64,000 nucleotides of DNA from an uncultured Pseudomonadota bacterium. Lineage in GTDB: Bacteria; Pseudomonadota; Gammaproteobacteria; CAJXQU01. Below, piece by piece: positions 17,490 through 26,636 of the stretch (its first letter is position 1; every line of letters begins with the position of its first letter). The DNA is taken from assembly GCA_913058255.1 (NCBI GenBank), contig CAJXQU010000004.1:1-64000 (forward strand), written 5' to 3'. The translations under genes and the position numbers were made by a program. The notes under the pieces were generated by a model, which was not told where the DNA came from, made no database searches, and was given only the letters and a program-made list of their open reading frames with translations.

Positions 17490-20400
17490 TTATTCTGGTG
17501 CTTTTTCAGGCGAGACTTTTTTTGCTTTCTTGTCTGAGCGGAATTTAAATGACTGCCAGAGCCCACCTTGAGAAAAGCACTCCCAACCCCAGCGTAACCA
17601 TTTTAGTAAAGCGAAGGCCAACCATAATGACCAAAGCAGCATAAGTACTCGATAGATCCATAATGGCGCGGAGATGATCCAAGCTTGTGGTGTCAGGTTT
17701 TCGACTCGATCTTGATACCAGTTGAGCACAGAAGCGGAGGAGCCATTCCCTGATATTTGCATATCCGGACTACCGAGTAATCCTTGCTGAATGGCTGTAA
17801 ATAAGGTTGATAGTGCTAGCAGGGTTAGAATAACCAACCCGACTTGCATCGTGTTGAACTTTGTTTTGGTCAAAGTCAGCTCCATCTTTTGCCGAGCAGC
17901 CAACGCGAGTAACCAACCGACAACGAGTACCGCTGAAAAAATGGGGGCTTGGCTCAAACCAATACTCAGTAATAACCATTGCAACGTGCTCAGTGGTGTT
18001 AGTTTAACTTGGCCTAGTGCGATAGCGACTAATAGTATGATTGCTAAGATCCCCCAGAATAAGACAGCGGGTCCCCATTGAGGGCCGCCGGCAAAGAGCA
18101 CCCAACGATCATCGCCCAAGTTTAGCTTAATCATGCTGTTGACACTCGGCACGCCGAGATCTATCGCTGGTGTTGTGTGGAGGCTTGTAATGCCTTCTGG
18201 TTGACGCCATTTCAAGTGAACATTCTGTTTACCCGGGTTGATCGGTAGCGTGACTTCTCTATCATTTTCACCGCCTTGTCTAATGGGTTGCGAGCGGCCA
18301 TTGATAGAGACTGACTGTAAGCGTGCCAGTGTCGGAATTTTGATCGTGTGTTGCCCACCTTGACTACTGCGAACAGATATTTTCATTTCAACATCGGTAG
18401 CACGTTCACCAGGGGAAACTGAAATTTGACTGTTATCTATCGTCAAGGTTTGGCCTTCAACACCTTCAGGGCGAGTAATGTGTAACCTTACCGACTCTCC
18501 TGACCAAGGGCGCCACTCAGGCAGCCATCGACCATCAGGATTCTGATGATGAACCACGGCAATGCCTTCAGTTTCTATATGCCAGATCGGACTAATATCG
18601 GCATACCAATATTCTGTCCATTCTGTAGTTTCTGGAGCCGTCAGGTTGATCGTGTCTGTGGCCTTTAAACTCGATTCCCATTGCACGCTTGAGGTGTTAG
18701 CGGACATATTGATCAGAACATGTTTATTCTTAATACGGAAACCATCGGTAAGAACTGACTCACCCTCAAGCAAGGGCAGCTTGATAACGATGGCAGCATC
18801 CGATGGTGAGGTGCGTACTAGACGCGTTTCAATACGCCAATCGAGCCCTAAACGTAAGGTACGATGCACCTGAACAAATGGTGGTAATGTCGTTGCTTCT
18901 AAAGTCTGTGTAGCACTGTCTGACTTGTCTTGTACGCGAGTTAGCTTTAACTGTTGTTCTGGGACGCCATCTTCATGCACACCTGCAATATCCCAACCTT
19001 GACTTGCCACAGAAACACGAGCGGGTTTCAACGGCAAAACAAGATCAATACTGTTGAGTTCCGGCAAGAGAGCCGTTAGGTTTATCTGATGTATACCCCT
19101 CGATAAATGGGCCCAGAGCTGGCCATTTTTACTTTTAAAGATATCTTTTGGAACCTCGTTATCAATCTCCATCGTTGTGATAGCCCATTTTCCACCCATA
19201 TTAGGTAGTGGAATGATGACATCGTCAACGGAATGAACTTCAAGCTTGATCATGACCTTCTGTGGAGTTAACTCTAGATTCATTTTACTGGCATGAGCAC
19301 ATTCAGGTAAGCAGTCAGGTGCTGCTAGTAATCGGTTTTTTAACTCCTCTAGCATCTGCTCTGAAGGGAGCTCCGCTTGACTGTCTTGAGGTGCGACGAC
19401 GAAAAGGAATGGTAATAAAATTAATGCTGCGGTTGCTTTGTGGGCTTTAAAGTTCAAGTTTAAACCGCGACCATTTTTACCTGTTCTTATAATGAAGTAA
19501 GCCAGACCTATTAACAAAAAGACTCGCAATATATTTAAAAAGAGATTTATCTTTGGTGATAACAGCACAAGATCGACTTGCTGTTCTTTCTCTACAGGTC
19601 CGTTCCAATTTAATGGCATTTTTTTCCATTCCCAATAAGGCAGTCCGGGACCAGTTTGAACATTGGTTTTAGCATCGTAACGTACCGGAAATTTAGATTG
19701 GTTTGAAGTTGCTACAACCTCTGAGCTATAGCGACTCTCCAACATTCGTTTAGAACGACTGCTGCCTTTACGTAATGGTGCAGATGAAAGAGACTCTTCG
19801 GACTCATATACTGTGTCAGCAGCTTCAATACTAACCTGTGAAAGCGAGTGATCATTGAAGCTGTCTTTCTCAAAGTTCCCACGATCAAAATGACTATTTA
19901 CACTTTGCCACGGCCGCTCTACTTGGGGGTATAAACCGATGCGTACTTCATCGATCATAAAAGGGATGGACATAAGCACGAGTGCTAGCAGTGCAAGGTT
20001 ACGGTAAGTGCTGACGAGTAGACGAAACTTACCCTCGGGCAAGGCACGCAATAATGCAATTGCAGCAATGATATTTAGCCAGATCATGCGTGGAGCTCCA
20101 GGTTCATGCCAGAGTAAAACGAGAGTGATCAAGCTCAATAGGCCCGTTTTCCAATTCCATAAATTACTAATTGCCAGAGTCGTGATCAAAACTAAGAACA
20201 GGTCGAGTAATGTCCAACGTTGTAGCCAAGTGTTTGGAACGGTATCAACACCACTAGCCGAAAATAATTTCCAGCCAGGCGGTAGATGCAGCGTTGCGCT
20301 GACATTTTGAAAGTCATGATCCCAACCTACGGCGTTGAAGTTTGTAACATCTCCCTCATAACGACTATCGGCATTGAGCTTGACGGACCCTCGTCGAACC

Positions 20401-21623
20401 TCAACACCTTCTTTGTTATTTGATTGGGTAATAAACTGAGGTTTATCATCGAGAGTAACTCGCCCTAGTTTCAATGTATCACTGGCTTCAAGACGCCAAC
20501 CTTGTGTCATACGACCGTTGATCGTGTCGGTGATGGTAAAACCTTTACCAGACTGATCCAGCCATAGGTTTCTGTTTAGACTCAAAGCATCCGGTTCAGG
20601 TTCAGGATCCCCACGTCGAATTATCTTTAAATTGAGCGCTTCGTCAGATGTGAGACGGTACGCTGGCAATTGGTGCCATGCATCAGGCATTTGTGTTTGT
20701 CGAGGATCAATACTCGGTGCACCTTCGACTTCGACTAACCTCAGATTGTTTCGTGAGTCAAAAGCCCAAATTTCAGCAACAGGCCAAGGTTTTTCTTGTT
20801 TTAGCATCGCTAGACTAGTCATTTCTGTTGGAAAACGTGAGCGAATATCTATCGTCCAACGCCCTGGGCGTAGTTGAACGCGCAGACTACCATCGGGTTC
20901 TAAACGCGCAGGGAGCGGGCTTGAAAGTTGTAATGGGATAGAGTCTGCGAGCATAGGTTTGCCGATAATAACTTCTCGTTGCTTGCCTGATACTTGGAGT
21001 TCTATTTTCGTGAGAACTTGCATCGGAATTTCATCGATTACTTGTCGGAATACTTCGACATTAACCTGCTCACCTTGTTGATTTGTTGAAGATGTTTGTC
21101 TTTTCTTTACCCAGAGTCGGTTCCCTTTTAGATCAGGAAATTCGATATGACGATGGTTGACGTTTAATGAAATTAAACCAGTATCTTCTGGAATAGAAAG
21201 AGAGTCTGGAAGGGTATCCCACTCGAAATCAGCATTGATCTGATGTTCGCCTGGCGCAAGTTGAATGGAAGGTAGTCCATTGCGACGTATCACTGTTGTA
21301 GGTACACCGTTATCTGTGACATTTTCAGGCCAATGTTTTTGATCGCCTGGTAAGGTTATCCAGCTCTTTTGATAAATATGCCAATTGACAGAGAAGTCGC
21401 CTGAACGGGGATAGAGAGAAAGCTTAAGAGATGCGGGCCATGCGCAGCGATGTTGTTTAGCATTATTGTAAATAAATGGGCAAGTCTTATGGTTTTCACC
21501 TTGTAGAACCCAGTCGATCCAAGGTTCTAGTGGTGCGGGGACTTCATTTCTAGTGAGTGGATCTGATGAAGCGGATAAGCTGAAGAATGACAGACATAAC
21601 AACAGACAAAGTGTGCGAAACAT
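17490..21623 (-). CDS. Large envelope protein of unknown function, 1377 residues
   Basis: I do not recognise the family. A signal peptide is clear (MFRTLCLLLCLSFFSLSASS, about 1-20). A beta-rich, probably periplasmic region follows (about 20-465), then a cluster of membrane helices (about 470-600, including LLDLFLVLITTLAISNLW and IIAAIALLRALP), and a Ser-rich loop with a conserved-looking LPYWEWKKMPLNWNGP. Two more helices come near 700-745. A second long beta-rich region (about 750-1185) is enriched in short motifs reminiscent of the first. The C-terminus has five or so further helices (about 1195-1360) and a basic tail. It looks like two repeats of 'periplasmic beta domain plus helix bundle'. 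It lies 96 bases after hpnG in the same direction, so it may be co-expressed with the hopanoid genes. Function unknown; transport, lipid handling or polysaccharide export are only guesses. Confidence 0.75.
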   Translation of the reverse strand: MFRTLCLLLCLSFFSLSASSDPLTRNEVPAPLEPWIDWVLQGENHKTCPFIYNNAKQHRCAWPASLKLSLYPRSGDFSVNWHIYQKSWITLPGDQKHWPENVTDNGVPTTVIRRNGLPSIQLAPGEHQINADFEWDTLPDSLSIPEDTGLISLNVNHRHIEFPDLKGNRLWVKKRQTSSTNQQGEQVNVEVFRQVIDEIPMQVLTKIELQVSGKQREVIIGKPMLADSIPLQLSSPLPARLEPDGSLRVQLRPGRWTIDIRSRFPTEMTSLAMLKQEKPWPVAEIWAFDSRNNLRLVEVEGAPSIDPRQTQMPDAWHQLPAYRLTSDEALNLKIIRRGDPEPEPDALSLNRNLWLDQSGKGFTITDTINGRMTQGWRLEASDTLKLGRVTLDDKPQFITQSNNKEGVEVRRGSVKLNADSRYEGDVTNFNAVGWDHDFQNVSATLHLPPGWKLFSASGVDTVPNTWLQRWTLLDLFLVLITTLAISNLWNWKTGLLSLITLVLLWHEPGAPRMIWLNIIAAIALLRALPEGKFRLLVSTYRNLALLALVLMSIPFMIDEVRIGLYPQVERPWQSVNSHFDRGNFEKDSFNDHSLSQVSIEAADTVYESEESLSSAPLRKGSSRSKRMLESRYSSEVVATSNQSKFPVRYDAKTNVQTGPGLPYWEWKKMPLNWNGPVEKEQQVDLVLLSPKINLFLNILRVFLLIGLAYFIIRTGKNGRGLNLNFKAHKATAALILLPFLFVVAPQDSQAELPSEQMLEELKNRLLAAPDCLPECAHASKMNLELTPQKVMIKLEVHSVDDVIIPLPNMGGKWAITTMEIDNEVPKDIFKSKNGQLWAHLSRGIHQINLTALLPELNSIDLVLPLKPARVSVASQGWDIAGVHEDGVPEQQLKLTRVQDKSDSATQTLEATTLPPFVQVHRTLRLGLDWRIETRLVRTSPSDAAIVIKLPLLEGESVLTDGFRIKNKHVLINMSANTSSVQWESSLKATDTINLTAPETTEWTEYWYADISPIWHIETEGIAVVHHQNPDGRWLPEWRPWSGESVRLHITRPEGVEGQTLTIDNSQISVSPGERATDVEMKISVRSSQGGQHTIKIPTLARLQSVSINGRSQPIRQGGENDREVTLPINPGKQNVHLKWRQPEGITSLHTTPAIDLGVPSVNSMIKLNLGDDRWVLFAGGPQWGPAVLFWGILAIILLVAIALGQVKLTPLSTLQWLLLSIGLSQAPIFSAVLVVGWLLALAARQKMELTLTKTKFNTMQVGLVILTLLALSTLFTAIQQGLLGSPDMQISGNGSSASVLNWYQDRVENLTPQAWIISAPLWIYRVLMLLWSLWLAFALLKWLRWGWECFSQGGLWQSFKFRSDKKAKKVSPEKAPE

Positions 21624-21719
21624 AGATAGAGCCTCAAATATGGGTATTGTTGATTATACAGCGAATAATCATTATTAACGGTATCAAGCCTGCAAGAGGG
21701 TTAATAACTAAAAATTTGT

Positions 21720-22442
21720 TTATAAATGATATTCAGATTTTTGTGCAAGTGATATGCCAGCGGAAGCTGTGACCAGCTTAAGTGTATGACGAGCTTGCTT
21801 GAAGTGATCTCCTAACAGGATCAGTTTTGGAATATCTGAAGGATTTTTTACGAGGTTGAGGATTAGAGAAAAGAGTTTAGTACGACCAAACTTATCAATC
21901 GAGCGCATAGCAGATGTTGGAATTAACGTATCGTAGCTATCGACAATACTTCTTATGACAATAAAAGGAAGCTGTTTTTGAGCCGCAGCAGAAGCGATAG
22001 CATAACTTTCCATGTCGACAGAAAGAGCACTCGTTCTGAGATAAAGTTGTGATTTTTGCTCTTGGTTGGTGAGCACTGTGTTGGACTGAAATAAAGGTGC
22101 ATGATGGATCTTGAGCTTAGAGGGAAGTTGCTGAAGAAGCTGTTGTCGCCAGTGATGATCAACTTTTAAGGCTTGACCATTGTCACTTAGGATTGACTCT
22201 GGAAGTAAAAGATCTCCAGGTTGAGCTGCTGAAGAAAGTGCTCCTGCGGTACCCCAACTGACTAGGTGTGATGCTCCAGCACTGATCAATTTTTGTGCTG
22301 CAGATCCTGAGTTCGTTGCACCCATTCCAGAAACTATCAATAAACTCTGATCAATCTCGATGATTTGGTTGAGTCGAGTGCTTTTTTCTGAAAAGCAATT
22401 AGCCTCTGAAGACAGGGCGGCGATAACGCCTACTCGACTCAT
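21720..22442 (-). CDS. hpnG: Hopanoid-associated phosphorylase/nucleosidase HpnG
   Basis: 240 residues of the PNP/UDP-phosphorylase superfamily. It has GVIAALSSEANCF at the start, GMGATNSGSAAQKLI (about 40-54), WGTAGAL, the purine/ribose-site motif SVDMESYAIA and IRSIVDSYD with the active-site Asp. HpnG removes adenine from adenosylhopane to give the ribosyl intermediate of bacteriohopanetetrol. Assignment rests on position, 3 bases after the squalene-hopene cyclase gene. On its own it could be any nucleoside phosphorylase. HpnH, its expected preceding partner enzyme, is not in the window. Confidence 0.8.
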   Translation of the reverse strand: MSRVGVIAALSSEANCFSEKSTRLNQIIEIDQSLLIVSGMGATNSGSAAQKLISAGASHLVSWGTAGALSSAAQPGDLLLPESILSDNGQALKVDHHWRQQLLQQLPSKLKIHHAPLFQSNTVLTNQEQKSQLYLRTSALSVDMESYAIASAAAQKQLPFIVIRSIVDSYDTLIPTSAMRSIDKFGRTKLFSLILNLVKNPSDIPKLILLGDHFKQARHTLKLVTASAGISLAQKSEYHL

Positions 22443-22445
22443 GCG

Positions 22446-24434
22446 CTAGGACTTTTGTGAGCGGTTGCGATATAAAGCTAAAGCCCAAAGAGGGAAGAAT
22501 TTTGTGTAGCCGTGGTACTTTAGATAAAACACCTTAGGAAAACCAGGGGCTGTAAAACTGTCATCCGACCAGAGCCCATCTTCTTGTTGATGGCTGATCA
22601 AGTAAGCAACAGCCTTTTTGACAGAGCTAGAGTCAGCTTGATCTGCGGCGATTAATCCCAGCATAGCCCATGCTGTTTGGTATGAGGTGCTTGAATGAGG
22701 TTGCTGATGTTTATCATCGTAATAGCTATCATTGCTTTCACCCCAACCTCCATCAAAGTGTTGCGTGCTTTTTAGCCAGTCAACGGCATTTTGGATCCAA
22801 GGCTGGTGCATATCCTGACCTGCAGCATCAAGCGCGCTAAGGACAGACCATGTTCCATAGATATAGTTTGTGCCCCAACGGCCAAACCATGATCCATTTA
22901 CATCTTGCGTATCTTTTAGGTACTGAATGGCTCGATGTAATGCAGGCTGATATTTTTCAGCGCTAGCCAAGCCTAATAAAGCGATACATCTTGCAGTGAC
23001 ATCCTCTGTTGGAGGATCAAGCAAAGCACCATGATCAGCAAAAGGGATATGGTTAAGGTAGTCGTGTGTGTTGTCTCTATCAAAGGCCGCGAAGCCTCCA
23101 TTTTTTGACTGCATGCCCATGACCCAATCAGCTGCTCTGGTGATATTTTCAGCATAACGCTCGTGATCAGCTATCGACATAGACCAGGCGATCAAAGAGG
23201 TATCATCTAGATCAGGGTAGTGAGAGTTCGCAAACTGAAAAGGCCAACCACCACCTTGTAGACTCGGATTATTCTCTCGCCAATCACCTGGCTCATCGCT
23301 GAGTTGTTGAGCACTGAGCCAATCAAGCCCGCGTATAACTGGGTTAGGAGCTTTTCCTTTTTTCTTCGCCATTTGCTCAAATTGATCTGCTTCATAAATG
23401 GCGAGTGAAGCAAGTCCTGTATCCCACATAGGTGATAAGCAAGGTTGGCAGTAGGCGGAATCTCCTTCTATCACTAGCAGTTTCTCTAATGAGGATTTTG
23501 TTTGTTTGACGAGTGAGTGCTCTTCATCATAACCGAGTAAGAGCAAGGCCTCATGAGCGTTGACCATCGCTGGAAAAATACCGCCAAGCCCGTCTTCACC
23601 ATTTAAGCGTTCAGTGATCCATTGTTCGGCTTTCTTTAAGGCCTTGCGACGAATAAATTTGGGAATAAGCGGTTCAAGTAAATTTCGGCCCATGTAATCC
23701 AAACCTAAGAATAAGTGACTCAGTTTGCTGGTTGGAAAGAAATACTTTTTTTCATCTTCCGGTGGTGTAAGAAATAGCTCAGGAATATCTATTCTGCGAG
23801 GGTTTGAAGCGGTAGGCTTTAACGAGCAAAGAATGAATAGCGGCACCATAACTGTGCGAGACCAATACGAAACCTTACTAATATGAAAAGGAAACCATTT
23901 CGGCAGTAGCATGACTTCAACAGGGATAAAGGGCACTGCACGCCAAGGAACTTGCGAAAATAGAGCAAGTGTAATTCTAGTAAAAACATTACTTTTTGCT
24001 GCGCCTCCACAAGAGAGAATAGCGTCTCGAGCGCTAGTCATGTGGGGCGAATCAGGAGCGTCACCAACCAGCTTAAGAGCAAAATAAGTTTTTACGGTGC
24101 AACTTAGATCGAAGGCCCCACCGTGATAGAGCGACCAGCCACCGTGTTCAGACTGATGTTCTCTGAGATAGTTGGCTATTTTTAACTCCAGCTTACGATC
24201 AATATCATCAGTGAAGTGCATCATCATGATGTATTCAGAGGGAATCGTGCAATCTGCCTCGAGAGGATAGTCCCAATAGCCGTCAGGATATTGCTGTGAT
24301 TCAAGTGTGGAGCGAGCGGCCTTGATTGAATCATCAAGGTTGTCACAGAGCAGTTTGTGGACTGCGTGACTGAGTTTATGTTGGGTTGAACCGCCTTCTT
24401 CCTCGGTTAACTTAAACCATGGCGGATTTAGCAT
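22446..24434 (-). CDS. shc: Squalene-hopene cyclase
   Basis: 662 residues. It cyclises squalene to hopene and hopanol at the inner membrane. The protonating DxDD motif is in PDLDDTSL. Several QW repeats are visible (for example QYPDGYWDYPLE, HGGWSLYHGG, QSKNGGFAAFD, DVNGSWFGRWGTNYIYGTW, HFDGGWGE, QEDGLW). The C-terminal FYLKYHGYTKFFPLWAL is the family ending. Start at MLNPPWFKL. It lies 123 bases after the squalene synthase gene and 3 bases before hpnG, so the three form a hopanoid operon. Confidence 0.97.
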   Translation of the reverse strand: MLNPPWFKLTEEEGGSTQHKLSHAVHKLLCDNLDDSIKAARSTLESQQYPDGYWDYPLEADCTIPSEYIMMMHFTDDIDRKLELKIANYLREHQSEHGGWSLYHGGAFDLSCTVKTYFALKLVGDAPDSPHMTSARDAILSCGGAAKSNVFTRITLALFSQVPWRAVPFIPVEVMLLPKWFPFHISKVSYWSRTVMVPLFILCSLKPTASNPRRIDIPELFLTPPEDEKKYFFPTSKLSHLFLGLDYMGRNLLEPLIPKFIRRKALKKAEQWITERLNGEDGLGGIFPAMVNAHEALLLLGYDEEHSLVKQTKSSLEKLLVIEGDSAYCQPCLSPMWDTGLASLAIYEADQFEQMAKKKGKAPNPVIRGLDWLSAQQLSDEPGDWRENNPSLQGGGWPFQFANSHYPDLDDTSLIAWSMSIADHERYAENITRAADWVMGMQSKNGGFAAFDRDNTHDYLNHIPFADHGALLDPPTEDVTARCIALLGLASAEKYQPALHRAIQYLKDTQDVNGSWFGRWGTNYIYGTWSVLSALDAAGQDMHQPWIQNAVDWLKSTQHFDGGWGESNDSYYDDKHQQPHSSTSYQTAWAMLGLIAADQADSSSVKKAVAYLISHQQEDGLWSDDSFTAPGFPKVFYLKYHGYTKFFPLWALALYRNRSQKS

Positions 24435-24557
24435 CTCGCGATCTCAAGCAAAAAGTGCCTGAAGCCAACACCATAATTTTTGGCAAGCATAGTGGTTTCG
24501 CTCATTTATTTTCCAACAATCCTTATTGAGAAACCGTCCTTGTAACATCACCCCTAA

Positions 24558-25604
24558 CTAGATGATTTTCTCATGAATGTTCTTTTCGGGCAAACCTGAA
24601 ATTGCATAATTAAATAATAACTTCAATAACTTATCTTGGCTTACAAAAAGGCTTGTTAAAAAGATCGTTGTTTTAACACTCCGTCGAGATATTTTGACCT
24701 GATCTCCGTGGCTAAAGTTACGATCTTTGTTTATTTTATTTAAAGTTAAGACTGCCATGCCTATCGCCCATAGACAAAATTTACGGATACCTCTCTCATC
24801 TTTGGGAATGAGTAACGTGTATTCCAAAGCATTCTCAAGGTGTCCACGAGCAATGCCTAATAGTTCACCTAAGCCTTGGTGAAAAGCAGGATCATTACTC
24901 CCAGCTTTCAGATTACTTAAGTCAAAACCATACTTAGAGAAGGTTGCTTGAGGGAGCCAGCAAGCACCTCGCTGCTGATCATCCCAAATATCTTTGAGAA
25001 TATTGGTCATTTGAAGACCTTGTCCAAAGGAAACGGAAAGCTTCTTCAAAGTTTCTGCATGCTGATTAATTTCTTCGCTGTAATCGCAAAAGAGATCGGC
25101 AAGCATTTCACCAACTACACCTGCAACGTAATAACAGTAGTCATCCATGGCAACTTGATCTGGCAAGCCATTGAGCGTTTCTTTTTCTTGATAATCAGCC
25201 ATGCCTTTGGCCATAATCCGCACGCAGCGTGCGAGGGCTCTTTTTTGATTATTATTATAATTCTGAGTGATCCGGATGACTCGATCAGTATTTTTGATCA
25301 GATCGCGTTCGGCTTCTAATGTCTGATCCGAAAGTAAGGGAAATAACTGGGTTGCAAAATCTTCAGCGGACTGGTTACCTTCAACGACCTGAATAAACTG
25401 ATTCGTAAATAAACATTTTTGTTCTACTGAAAGTGTCGGCTCGTCTTCTACAGTATCCGCAATACGGCACAATAAGTAGGCATTACCAACGACACATTTT
25501 AGCTGAGCGGGCAATTGTGGAATGGTGAGTGCGAAGGTTCTGGAAACGCCTTGCAAAATATCTGTTTGGTAGGCGAAATCTTCTGGAGAAGGTAGCTGAT
25601 ACAT
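24558..25604 (-). CDS. sqs: Squalene synthase (farnesyl-diphosphate farnesyltransferase type)
   Basis: 348 residues of the trans-isoprenyl-diphosphate synthase head-to-head family. It condenses two farnesyl diphosphates and reduces the product to squalene with NAD(P)H. The two Asp-rich motifs are DTVEDE (about 50-55) and DILKDIWDD-like (LKDIWDDQQRG, about 200-212). The sequence DDYCYYVAGVVGEMLADLF is diagnostic of the one-enzyme squalene synthase, as opposed to HpnC/HpnD. The C-terminal third retains the SQS-like AVLTLNKI and KISRRSVK region, and a weak hydrophobic stretch follows. So squalene here is probably made in one step rather than by HpnCDE. It leads the operon sqs-shc-hpnG. Confidence 0.88.
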   Translation of the reverse strand: MYQLPSPEDFAYQTDILQGVSRTFALTIPQLPAQLKCVVGNAYLLCRIADTVEDEPTLSVEQKCLFTNQFIQVVEGNQSAEDFATQLFPLLSDQTLEAERDLIKNTDRVIRITQNYNNNQKRALARCVRIMAKGMADYQEKETLNGLPDQVAMDDYCYYVAGVVGEMLADLFCDYSEEINQHAETLKKLSVSFGQGLQMTNILKDIWDDQQRGACWLPQATFSKYGFDLSNLKAGSNDPAFHQGLGELLGIARGHLENALEYTLLIPKDERGIRKFCLWAIGMAVLTLNKINKDRNFSHGDQVKISRRSVKTTIFLTSLFVSQDKLLKLLFNYAISGLPEKNIHEKII

Positions 25605-25666
25605 ATGAGGTAAATATTACCACAGTCTAGTTCAGTGATAAGTACTTGATCTCGAATTAGGCGGAT

Positions 25667-25700
25667 AAAAAAAGGCCCTGTAAAAATACAGGGCCTTTTC
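25667..25700 (-). terminator. Terminator of the OmpA-family lipoprotein gene
   Basis: AAAGGCCCTGTA pairs with TACAGGGCCTTT around AAAA, flanked by A and T runs on both sides, so it could act in both directions. It follows the stop at 25755 on the minus strand and insulates the sqs operon. Confidence 0.9.
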
Positions 25701-25754
25701 AATAAGCTAAAGTCGACACTCACTCCAGAGAGGTCATGTCGATGTTCTACTTAC

Positions 25755-26603
25755 TTATTCTACAACGATTAACTCAACACGACGGTTCATGTAACGACCA
25801 TCTTCCATTGTGTTATCCGCGATAGGTTGTGACTCACCCATACCTGTAGAACTCAAACGTGAACCACTAACACCATTTTTAATCAGATAGTCAACTACAG
25901 ATGCAGCGCGACTTTCAGATAGGCTTTGGTTGTAGCTTTCAGAGCCACGGCTATCAGTATGACCAACGATTTGAACGTTAACTAAAGAGTTCGCGTTCAA
26001 TGTTGAAACAGCTTCATCAAGTTTAGCTTGTGAATCATAAGTTAGATCATTGCTGTCGTAAGCGAAGTTAACACCATCAAGTGTCATTAAAGTTTCACCG
26101 ACTTGAGGGCAACCGTTAGCTTCAACTTCAACACCTGCTGGAGTACCTGGGCATTGGTCGTTGTCATTAATCACGCCATCGTTGTCGCTATCCAGAGCAC
26201 AACCATCATGGCCTACTGTTGTTCCTGCTGGAGTGTTAGGACATTGATCATCACCATCGTTGACACCGTCGCCATCGCTATCTTTAACAACTGGGCAGCC
26301 TGTAGAATCAACTTCTGTGCCTGCTAATGTGCCTGGGCATTGATCTACATCATCGTTTACGCCATCACCATCTGAATCAGAAGGGCCATTGCTACAAAGT
26401 AAATAGCCTGCAGCTGCGCCTATAACAGAACTACCTACAACTGGGTCATGATCATCGTCTATGGCAGTTGCTGCTATACCACCACCAATGGCACCACCAA
26501 TAAGCGCGCAGAGGCCAGGATGCATATTTGAACCTGAGCTAGCACAGCCGCCTAGCGTCAAGCCTGCGACTAGCAGTAATACAATTGAATTTAATTTTTT
26601 CAT
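25755..26603 (-). CDS. OmpA-family outer-membrane lipoprotein with TSP3 calcium repeats
   Basis: 282 residues from the ATG at 26603, which has GGAAG upstream. The lipoprotein signal ends in LTLGGC at about residues 16-21, so the mature N-terminal Cys is acylated. A Gly-rich segment (ALIGGAIGGGIAATAI) follows. Three thrombospondin-type-3-like Asp-rich repeats (DSDGDGVNDDVDQCPGT and variants, about 80-165) probably bind Ca2+. The C-terminal OmpA peptidoglycan-binding domain (about 175-280) shows VQIVGHTDSRGS, LSESRAASV and MNRRVELIV. It probably anchors the outer membrane to the cell wall. Single gene with its own terminator. Confidence 0.92.
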   Translation of the reverse strand: MKKLNSIVLLLVAGLTLGGCASSGSNMHPGLCALIGGAIGGGIAATAIDDDHDPVVGSSVIGAAAGYLLCSNGPSDSDGDGVNDDVDQCPGTLAGTEVDSTGCPVVKDSDGDGVNDGDDQCPNTPAGTTVGHDGCALDSDNDGVINDNDQCPGTPAGVEVEANGCPQVGETLMTLDGVNFAYDSNDLTYDSQAKLDEAVSTLNANSLVNVQIVGHTDSRGSESYNQSLSESRAASVVDYLIKNGVSGSRLSSTGMGESQPIADNTMEDGRYMNRRVELIVVE

Positions 26604-26636
26604 AATACTTTCTTCCCGATTGTTGCAAAAAAACAC

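Noticed and set aside
24558-25604. HpnC or HpnD (presqualene diphosphate synthase)
   Set aside because: The DDYCYYVAGVVG and DTVEDE motifs and the C-terminal region fit one-step squalene synthase better; needs a phylogeny to be final.
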